DNA of 64,000 nt, from assembly GCF_014654675.1 (NCBI RefSeq), contig NZ_BNBC01000007.1, positions 78,177 through 142,176 on the forward strand. Reading direction: 5' to 3'. Numbering within the stretch: the stretch's first letter is position 1; the number at the start of each line of letters is the position of its first letter. Under the pieces are notes generated by a model, which saw nothing but the letters and a program-made list of their open reading frames with translations, had not been told where the DNA came from and did not search any database. This DNA is from Streptomyces spiralis. GTDB lineage: Bacteria; Actinomycetota; Actinomycetes; Streptomycetales; Streptomycetaceae. Position numbers and translations under genes: made by a program. Shown here piece by piece: positions 58,195 to 64,000 of this stretch.

Positions 58195-58764
58195 CCGGAG
58201 GACGTGGGGGGCACGCCGTTCCCTGACGGCTGGGAGCCCGACGACGACCACGACCGCGGGGTGTCGGACGAAGAGTTCGCCTCCGTGGTCTTCGACGAGG
58301 CCTTCGTACGGGCGGCCGTCTTCCACGAGCCGACCGCCGTCGAGCGCCTCCTGGCCGCGGCCCAGGCGAGAGCCGAGGCCTCCGAGGCCGAGGCCCGCCG
58401 CGCGCACGCGAGAGGCGAGCACTACGACGACGGCTACGGCCCCGACCGGCACGGGTTCGCCCATGACGGCGACCTCGACGACCTGGACGACCCCGATCTC
58501 CTCGACGGCGGCTACGGCGGCCCGGGGACGTTCGGCAAGCAGGTGCGCTGGCACCGGCCCGTGGCCTGGGTGCTCGCCGTGGTGATGGGCATCGGCATGG
58601 TCGCGCTGGCCTTCGCGGCGGTCTACCGGGGCGGGTCCTCGGGCAGCCGCGACCAGGTGCCGCCACCCGCCTCCACCGGCCTGGAACAGGGCAGCGCCGC
58701 CGCGCCCTCCGCGTCCGCCGACTCCTCTCCGCCACCCGTCTCGGCGGTCCCCCGCACGCCCTGA
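58192..58764 (+). CDS. Single-pass membrane protein with acidic cytoplasmic domain
   Basis: The 190-residue product has an acidic N-terminal half with the segment EFASVVFDEAFVRAAVFHEP near 25-44, then one membrane helix (VAWVLAVVMGIGMVALAFAA, about 124-143) and a short Pro/Ser-rich outside tail. No family is recognised. The next gene (58854) encodes a related N-terminal segment. Start GTG 58192 is set by the promoter; a TTG at 58165 is in frame but lies upstream of the -10. Confidence 0.8.
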   Translation: MPEDVGGTPFPDGWEPDDDHDRGVSDEEFASVVFDEAFVRAAVFHEPTAVERLLAAAQARAEASEAEARRAHARGEHYDDGYGPDRHGFAHDGDLDDLDDPDLLDGGYGGPGTFGKQVRWHRPVAWVLAVVMGIGMVALAFAAVYRGGSSGSRDQVPPPASTGLEQGSAAAPSASADSSPPPVSAVPRTP

Positions 58765-58841
58765 CGGCCCGGCGCCGACCTTGGTGAGAACCTGTCAGAA
58801 CTTGGCCCGCAGCAGGGCGTTTACCGGCGCTTGCCGAGACC

Positions 58842-58856
58842 TACCCTGAATATATG
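58842..58856 (+). promoter_or_regulatory. Leaderless promoter of the gene at 58854
   Basis: -10 TACCCT (58842-58847) ends 6 nt before ATG 58854; no ribosome site. Confidence 0.7.
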
Positions 58857-59924
58857 GGAGGGCCTGCAGACCCGCCCGAAGGGACACCCGAGGGCGCCCC
58901 CGGAGGTGCGGAGGACGAGTACCGATCCGTCGTCTTCGACGAGTCGTTCGTCCGCGCTGCCCGCCTCCAGGAGTACTCCGCACGGGAGCGGATGACCGAC
59001 CACACGCCCGCCGTGCGCCGCCGCCCCCACCTGCACCGCGGACTGTCCCGGCAGGCCCTGGCGCTCGTCCTGCTGATCGCCCTCGCCTTCGCCACCGCCG
59101 TCTACATGAGCGTGCGCAGCCCCAGCCGGTCCACGCAGCTCCAGCCGTCCGCCGTACCGCTGCGGATGACCGTGGTACCGCTCGCCCCGCAGGGCAAGGT
59201 GCCCGGGTCCGCCGACCCCGAGTACCTGTACACGCACAGCCCCGCCGCGCAATTCGTCGTCGGTGCCGAGGGCATCCCGCTGCCCGCCCACCGGCGCACC
59301 GCCCACTTCTCGGACGGCCAGGTCGCCACCGCCCTGCTCACCGCGAGGGACTACATCGTGGCCTCCTCCCTCGACCCGGCGGTGCTGACCGGCGGCGAGA
59401 TCAACACCGTCCGTGCGCTGCTCGCGCCGGACCAGCTCAACCAGTTCGACCAGAGCTTCGACCACCCCGCCGCCGACGGTCAGCACGCCGCGACCGGCTG
59501 GCTGGTCCGCTTCGACCCGGCCCGGGCCGAGCTGGCCGATCCCGCGATCCGCGTCCAGGGCAGCCTGCAGGTCGTCGAGGCCGACTCGGCCACCCTGGAG
59601 GTCACGGCGGACCCCACCCTGGTCTACGCGCTCAAGCCGGCCGGCTCGGCCGCCAAGGCCCCGGTCTCGCTGTTCACCGTCCGGCGCGAGCTGCAGTTCC
59701 GCTTCGACCGCGACGACCTGCGGCTGCGCCAGGTGCAGCTGGTCGCCTCCTCCGTCCAGGCCGGCCCGCTGTCCTGCACCGACGACTCCGCGGGCCGCTT
59801 CCACCCCCTGCTGGCCGGCCAGACCGCCAAGCCCGGCGGCCCCTCCGGCACCGACCCGTACGCACCGGGCGGCCCGACGCCCGTGTGCGGCACCCTGGCC
59901 CCCGCCGCCCAGCCGAAGGTGTGA
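58854..59924 (+). CDS. Membrane-anchored extracytoplasmic protein of unknown function
   Basis: The 356-residue product has a cytoplasmic segment with EYRSVVFDESFVRAARLQEY near 22-41 (shared with the upstream gene), a membrane helix at about 68-86 (LALVLLIALAFATAVYMSV) and an outside domain of about 265 residues. The latter is beta-rich (RVQGSLQVVEADSATLEVTA) with two Cys near the end. Conserved-looking in the proA-nadD interval but not assigned to a family. Confidence 0.82.
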   Translation: MGGPADPPEGTPEGAPGGAEDEYRSVVFDESFVRAARLQEYSARERMTDHTPAVRRRPHLHRGLSRQALALVLLIALAFATAVYMSVRSPSRSTQLQPSAVPLRMTVVPLAPQGKVPGSADPEYLYTHSPAAQFVVGAEGIPLPAHRRTAHFSDGQVATALLTARDYIVASSLDPAVLTGGEINTVRALLAPDQLNQFDQSFDHPAADGQHAATGWLVRFDPARAELADPAIRVQGSLQVVEADSATLEVTADPTLVYALKPAGSAAKAPVSLFTVRRELQFRFDRDDLRLRQVQLVASSVQAGPLSCTDDSAGRFHPLLAGQTAKPGGPSGTDPYAPGGPTPVCGTLAPAAQPKV

Positions 59925-59996
59925 CGCCGGCCCCCTGGCGGCCCGGCGGCCCCTCGGTGGTCGGTCCGTCGGGGCGGCCGGTCGGTCCTTCGGCGC

Positions 59997-61181
59997 TCAG
60001 TCCTCGTCGCGGCGCGGGGTGTCCGTCGGTGGCTCGTCCTCCGGGGTGCGGCTGTCCTGCGGGCCGCCCTTCGCCCCGTCGTTCGTCGCCCCCTCGCCCT
60101 TCGCCCCCTCGCTCTTCGCGCCGTCCTTGGACGCGGCCGAGCCCGTGAAGCCGCCGAAACCTCGCCGGACCCGCTCGCCCAGGTCACCGGCTCCGCCCGC
60201 GAGGTCGCTGACCAGCTTCATCAGCGGGTCCTTGGAGCTCTTCACGTGACTGGCGTAGTGGTTCGCGGACTCACGGAAGGAGTCGCTGACCGAGGTGTCC
60301 TTGTCCTCGGTGCGCCGCGCGTAGTGACCGTCCATGATCCGCTGGTAGTCCCGGGACTCGGCCCACTTCTTCAGCTCGGCCGCCCGCACGGTGGCGAAGG
60401 GATGGGTGCGCGGCAGCACGTTGAGGATCTTCAGCACGGAGTCGCGCAGGTCGCCCGACTCCTCGTACTCCTCGGCCTGCTTCAGGAACGCGTCCACGTT
60501 CATCTCGTGCAGGTGGTTGCCGCCCGCGATCTTCATCAGGCCGCGCATCGACGCCCGCACGTCCTGCCCGACCAGCAGCCCCGCCCGGTCGGCCGACAGC
60601 TCCGACTTGCGGAACCACTCGCGCAGCGCCGTGACGATCGCCATGATCGCTATGCTGCCCAGCGGGATCCAGGCCACCCGCACGGCCAGGTTGGTCAGGA
60701 ACAGCAGGATGGTGCGGTACACCGCGTGGCCGGACAGGGCGTGGCCCACCTCGTGGCCGACGACCGCCCGCATCTCCTCCTCGTCGAGCAGTTCGACCAG
60801 GCCCGTGGTCACCACGATGATCGGCTCGTCCAGGCCGATGCACATCGCGTTGGGCTGCGGGTCCTGGTTGACATACATCGGCGGGACCTTCTCCAGGTCC
60901 AGGATGTAGCAGGCGTCCCGCAGCATGTCGTTGAGGTGCGTGAACTGCTGGTCCGAGACGCGCACCGAGTCGGACAGGAACAGCAGCCGGAGACTGCGCT
61001 CGGGCAGCAGGCCGCTCAGGGCCTTGAACACCGTGTCGAAGCCGCTCAGCTTGCGCAGGGCGACCAGGGCGGAACGGTCGGCCGGATGCTCGTACGCCCG
61101 CGAGGAGATCCCCGGGAAGCGAGTGCGGCGGCGGCTCGGCACGCGCTCGTGCCCACTGTGCTCGCGGCCTTCGTCGGACAT
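59997..61181 (-). CDS. M48-family membrane zinc metallopeptidase
   Basis: HtpX/Ste24-like protease of 394 residues. The zinc motif HEVGH is at 133-137 and the third ligand is in SELSADRAG. Two hydrophobic stretches follow the active site (TILLFLTNLAVRVAWIPLGS, IAIMAIVTAL). The C-terminus is Gly/Lys/Glu-rich with KGEGAKGEG-type repeats. It probably degrades misfolded membrane proteins. Start 61181 (MSDEGREHSG) has GGGGGA upstream; 61193 is possible but without a site. It is divergent from the micro-protein at 61283. Confidence 0.9.
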   Translation of the reverse strand: MSDEGREHSGHERVPSRRRTRFPGISSRAYEHPADRSALVALRKLSGFDTVFKALSGLLPERSLRLLFLSDSVRVSDQQFTHLNDMLRDACYILDLEKVPPMYVNQDPQPNAMCIGLDEPIIVVTTGLVELLDEEEMRAVVGHEVGHALSGHAVYRTILLFLTNLAVRVAWIPLGSIAIMAIVTALREWFRKSELSADRAGLLVGQDVRASMRGLMKIAGGNHLHEMNVDAFLKQAEEYEESGDLRDSVLKILNVLPRTHPFATVRAAELKKWAESRDYQRIMDGHYARRTEDKDTSVSDSFRESANHYASHVKSSKDPLMKLVSDLAGGAGDLGERVRRGFGGFTGSAASKDGAKSEGAKGEGATNDGAKGGPQDSRTPEDEPPTDTPRRDED

Positions 61182-61282
61182 GTGATCCCCCATGTGCGTC
61201 TGTGTCGCCCGATGTGCCCCCGAGGCAGGAGCCAGCCTAGGCGGAGATACCGTGGACGGGCAGCACAGCGAAGGAGTCCGCC

Positions 61283-61447
61283 ATGGAGCACCACCCCGCA
61301 GTCGCACGGCTGGCCGAGGCCGCCGGGACCGTCCCCCAGCACCAGGGATCCGGTGACCTGCTCCGGGTCGTCCTGATCGTGATGATCCTGGGGTGTGTCC
61401 TCGTCGGCTGGTTCCTGCTGCGCGGCTACAAGCGGAACGACGACTGA
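61283..61447 (+). CDS. 54-residue single-pass membrane protein
   Basis: ATG 61283 follows AAGGAG at a 7-nt distance and the frame runs to TGA 61445-61447. The product has a polar N-terminus (MEHHPAVARLAEAAGTVPQ), one membrane helix (VVLIVMILGCVLVGWFLL, about 29-46) and a basic/acidic end (RGYKRNDD). It is divergent from the M48 gene. No family is known; the good ribosome site and clean helix make it likely real. Confidence 0.65.
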   Translation: MEHHPAVARLAEAAGTVPQHQGSGDLLRVVLIVMILGCVLVGWFLLRGYKRNDD

Positions 61448-61638
61448 GCGTCCCGGAAGGTTCCCCGTCCGTGCCCGCCGGACGTGCCCACCGGGGCGGG
61501 CCCCCGTCCGTGCCGCGTCTGCCGCGGCCTGGTCAGCCGCCGTCCGCAACGGCGGAGTCGGCGTGAGGGGCGGGAAGTCGGACGCTTACGATGGGCGGAC
61601 ATCTTTATCCCGCCCACACCCGGATAGGTCTGCCGAAG

Positions 61639-61794
61639 ATGAGCTTCCAGAGCACCGCTGCCCAGTTGGTCAACCTCGCCGAGGCCGAGGGCGGCAACCA
61701 CGAGAGCCTCAACCCCGCGGTGACGGGTGGAGCCGCACTCGTCATCCTGCTGCTCCTGCTGTGGATCACCACTCGTTTCAACCGCGACCGCTGA
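61639..61794 (+). CDS. 51-residue single-pass membrane protein
   Basis: ATG 61639 gives a polar first half (MSFQSTAAQLVNLAEAEGG) and a C-terminal helix (ALVILLLLLWITTRF) ending in RDR. A TACGAT hexamer at 61587-61592 could be its -10 with a 40-nt leader; an in-frame ATG at 61591 overlaps that hexamer and is less likely. It lies 112 nt upstream of nadD. The function is unknown. Confidence 0.65.
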   Translation: MSFQSTAAQLVNLAEAEGGNHESLNPAVTGGAALVILLLLLWITTRFNRDR

Positions 61795-61892
61795 CCTCGC
61801 CGGGGCCCCGCCGGCCCGCCCCGGGGGCTCGCCGCCGGGGCCCGGGAACCGTACTCGGTGAACTCCCGGTCGGGGCCCTCAGACCGGGCCGG

Positions 61893-61909
61893 TAGGGTCT
61901 GCACGCATG
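61893..61909 (+). promoter_or_regulatory. Promoter of nadD, near-leaderless
   Basis: -10 TAGGGT (61893-61898) ends 8 nt before ATG 61907; no ribosome site. The predicted start point is at or within 1-2 nt of the start codon. Confidence 0.6.
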
Positions 61910-62581
61910 GGAGAGCAGGACATGCGTACCGGTCCGGCGAGTGACACGGTGAAGCACCCCGAGAACGGGCCGGGCAGAGGCCCCTCGTCGTCGGGCAAGC
62001 GCCGCCTGGGCGTCATGGGCGGAACGTTCGACCCGATCCACCACGGGCACCTCGTGGCGGCCAGCGAGGTCGCCGCGCAGTTCCACCTGGACGAGGTGGT
62101 CTTCGTGCCCACCGGCCAGCCCTGGCAGAAGACCCACCGCCATGTCTCCCCGGCCGAGGACCGCTACCTGATGACGGTCATCGCGACCGCCGAGAACCCG
62201 CAGTTCTCCGTCAGCCGTATCGACATCGACCGCGGCGGCCCCACCTACACCGTGGACACCCTGCGCGACCTGCGCGCCCTCAACCCCGACACCGACCTGT
62301 TCTTCATCACCGGCGCCGACGCCCTCGCCCAGATCCTCACCTGGCGGGACTCCGAGGAACTCTTCTCCCTCGCGCACTTCATCGGCGTCACCCGGCCCGG
62401 TCACCACCTCAGCGACCCCGGTCTCCCCGAGGGCGGTGTCTCCCTCGTCGAGGTCCCGGCCCTCGCCATCTCCTCCACCGACTGCCGGGCGAGAGTCGCC
62501 ACGGGCGACCCCATCTGGTACATGGTGCCGGACGGAGTCGTGCGCTACATCGCCAAGCGCGAGCTGTACCGCGGCGAGTGA
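61907..62581 (+). CDS. nadD: Nicotinate-nucleotide adenylyltransferase
   Basis: Makes nicotinic acid adenine dinucleotide from nicotinate mononucleotide and ATP in NAD synthesis. It has 224 residues. The nucleotidyltransferase motif [11 protein letters not shown] is at about 38-48 and the second signature is ISSTDCR near 189-195 (usual ISSTxxR). The first 30 residues are a polar leader. The LCP gene follows after 16 nt. proB-proA-nadD is the usual actinobacterial order. Confidence 0.95.
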   Translation: MGEQDMRTGPASDTVKHPENGPGRGPSSSGKRRLGVMGGTFDPIHHGHLVAASEVAAQFHLDEVVFVPTGQPWQKTHRHVSPAEDRYLMTVIATAENPQFSVSRIDIDRGGPTYTVDTLRDLRALNPDTDLFFITGADALAQILTWRDSEELFSLAHFIGVTRPGHHLSDPGLPEGGVSLVEVPALAISSTDCRARVATGDPIWYMVPDGVVRYIAKRELYRGE

Positions 62582-62597
62582 GCCGAGAGGGGCACCG

Positions 62598-64000
62598 GTG
62601 AACGACCGATACGACGCTGGGTACGACGGCGACAGTTACGAGCTCGTCGGCTACGACGAGTACGGCCGGCCTGTCTACCAGCAGGTCCCGTCCCAGCAGA
62701 CCCCGCAGCAGTCCTACGACGCCTACGGCCGTCAGGACCACCAGGGCTACGGCTACGACCCGTACGCGACCGGCGGGCAGCAGCAGCCCGGCCCGTCCGC
62801 CTACGACGGCGGCTACGGCACCGGCCCGCAGACCCCCGCCCCGTCGTCCCCCTACGAGCAGTACCCGTCGTACGACCCGAACCGTCCGCACGGCCCCCAG
62901 GGCTCCGACGGTTCCCACGGCCACCCCGGCACCTACGACCCCTACGGCTCCGGCGCACCCGCCTCCGGCACGACGGCCGCGCCGTACGACCCCTACGGCC
63001 GGACCGCGACCAGCGGACAGCAGCCCCGGGTCACCAAGCAGACCGCCTACATCCCGCAGCAGACCGGCCCGCAGCAGGCAGGGCCCCAGCAGACCCCACC
63101 CAGGGCGGCCGGCCGGACGGCGGACGGGCCGGACCGGCCGGACGGGGACGAGCGGGAGTACCACACCGAGCAGTTCGCCTTCGTCGAGGAGCCGAGCGAC
63201 GACTCCGAAGACGTCATCGACTGGCTGAAGTTCACCGAGAACCGCACCGAGCGCCGCGAGGAGGCCCGTCGCCGCGCCCGCAGCCGGATCATCGCCCTGG
63301 CCGTGGTGCTGGCCCTGGTCGCGGTGGGCGGCGTCGGCTACCTCTGGTACGCCGGGAAGCTGCCCGGACTGTCCTCCACCGACAAGAAGACCGGCACCGC
63401 GACCGCCGCCGGCGCCCAGAAACGCGACGTGATCGTCGTCCACCTGCACAACACCGCCAAGGGCGGGACCTCCACGGCCCTGCTCGTCGACAACACCACC
63501 ACCAAGCAGGGCACCACCGTCCTGCTGCCCAACTCCCTGGCCCTCACCGACGACGACGGCACCACGACGACCCTCGCCAAGTCGGTCCAGAACGACGGCT
63601 CCTCCGGCACCCGCGACCAGCTCGACACCGTCCTCGGCACGAACATCGAGGGCACCTGGCGCCTGGACACCCCCTACCTGCAGAACCTCGTCGACCTGGT
63701 CGGCAACGTCGAGGTCGACACCGACACCGACGTCCCCGACCCGGACGCGAAGAAGAAGGGCACCGCGGCCCTCGTCCACCGGGGCAAGGACCAGACCCTC
63801 AGCGGCAAGATGGCCGTCGCCTACGCCACCTACCGCGCCTCCGGCGAGGCCCAGAACGCCCAGCTGGAGCGGTTCGGCCAGGTCATGCAGGGCGTGCTGC
63901 GCAAGCTGTCCTCCGACCCGCAGGCCGCGACCACGACCGTGCAGACGCTGGCGCAGATCCTCGATCCCTCGCTCACCGACAAGGACCTCGGCACCTTCCT
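62598..64000 (+). CDS. LytR-CpsA-Psr (LCP) family protein, cut by the window end
   Basis: The frame from GTG 62598 stays open to 64000 (467 residues seen). Residues 1-210 are a Tyr/Gln/Pro/Gly-rich cytoplasmic region with YDPYG repeats; a membrane helix lies at about 230-252 (IIALAVVLALVAVGGVGYLW). Then comes an LCP domain (DVIVVHLHN, TVLLPNSLALTD, LVDLVGNVEVDTDTD). LCP enzymes attach anionic polymers to peptidoglycan, so it is a good partner for the cluster at 37-46 kb. From memory, its S. coelicolor counterpart is implicated in wall-polymer attachment. Confidence 0.9.
   Translation, partial: MNDRYDAGYDGDSYELVGYDEYGRPVYQQVPSQQTPQQSYDAYGRQDHQGYGYDPYATGGQQQPGPSAYDGGYGTGPQTPAPSSPYEQYPSYDPNRPHGPQGSDGSHGHPGTYDPYGSGAPASGTTAAPYDPYGRTATSGQQPRVTKQTAYIPQQTGPQQAGPQQTPPRAAGRTADGPDRPDGDEREYHTEQFAFVEEPSDDSEDVIDWLKFTENRTERREEARRRARSRIIALAVVLALVAVGGVGYLWYAGKLPGLSSTDKKTGTATAAGAQKRDVIVVHLHNTAKGGTSTALLVDNTTTKQGTTVLLPNSLALTDDDGTTTTLAKSVQNDGSSGTRDQLDTVLGTNIEGTWRLDTPYLQNLVDLVGNVEVDTDTDVPDPDAKKKGTAALVHRGKDQTLSGKMAVAYATYRASGEAQNAQLERFGQVMQGVLRKLSSDPQAATTTVQTLAQILDPSLTDKDLGTF

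Overview
The window is chromosomal DNA of a Streptomyces species or a close relative. The sequence is very GC-rich with strong G/C bias at third codon positions, GTG starts are common, and gene order matches the conserved actinobacterial core tig-clpP1-clpP2-clpX ... valS-folC-ndk-mreBCD-mrdA-rodA ... rne-rplU-rpmA-obg ... proB-proA-nadD. From memory it resembles the S. coelicolor SCO2578-SCO2620 neighbourhood; no database was consulted.

Layout. Positions 1-1442 hold a small membrane protein gene and two tRNA genes (Gly-UCC on minus, Pro-UGG on plus). Positions 1723-6290 encode protein quality control: trigger factor, the two ClpP peptidases behind a ClgR-type operator, and ClpX. Positions 6363-12618 carry a membrane-anchored Pro/Gln/Tyr-rich protein, valS, folC, a DUF4233-type membrane protein and ndk. 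Positions 12900-19383 are the cell-shape operon mreB, mreC, mreD, a possible 45-codon ORF, a class B PBP and RodA. Positions 19463-23027 hold a CYTH-CHAD protein and a TIGR03960-type radical SAM protein.

Positions 23028-28824 are accessory DNA that separates the radical SAM gene from its usual partner (TIGR03936/DUF2344, at 28990). An MFS/LysR pair lies between two 70-bp direct repeats of the radical SAM gene's 3' end. It is followed by a flavin reductase/luciferase-like monooxygenase pair and a DUF5996-like gene. Positions 30051-36989 return to the core with a very long RNase E/G, L21, L27 and Obg.

Positions 37284-46420 form a wall-polymer module: a Stealth phosphotransferase, an unknown protein, a GT4-Stealth fusion, a GT2-TagF polymerase and GalE. 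The LytR-CpsA-Psr protein cut off by the right edge of the window is a plausible ligase for the product. Positions 46529-54502 hold an FG-GAP trypsin-like protein lacking its catalytic histidine, a secreted unknown, a 1.28-kb AT-richer gap, and a two-gene unit that looks like a Tat-exported ALF-repeat polymorphic toxin with an overlapping four-helix membrane immunity protein. This last unit is the best candidate for an undescribed system. Positions 54759-64000 return to the core: proB, proA, two related single-pass membrane proteins, an M48 metallopeptidase, two micro membrane proteins, nadD and the LCP gene.

One regulatory pattern recurs. Seven genes (valS, folC, the CYTH-CHAD gene, proB, proA and the genes at 58192 and 58854) have a TANNNT -10 hexamer ending exactly 6 nt before the start codon, which predicts leaderless mRNAs.
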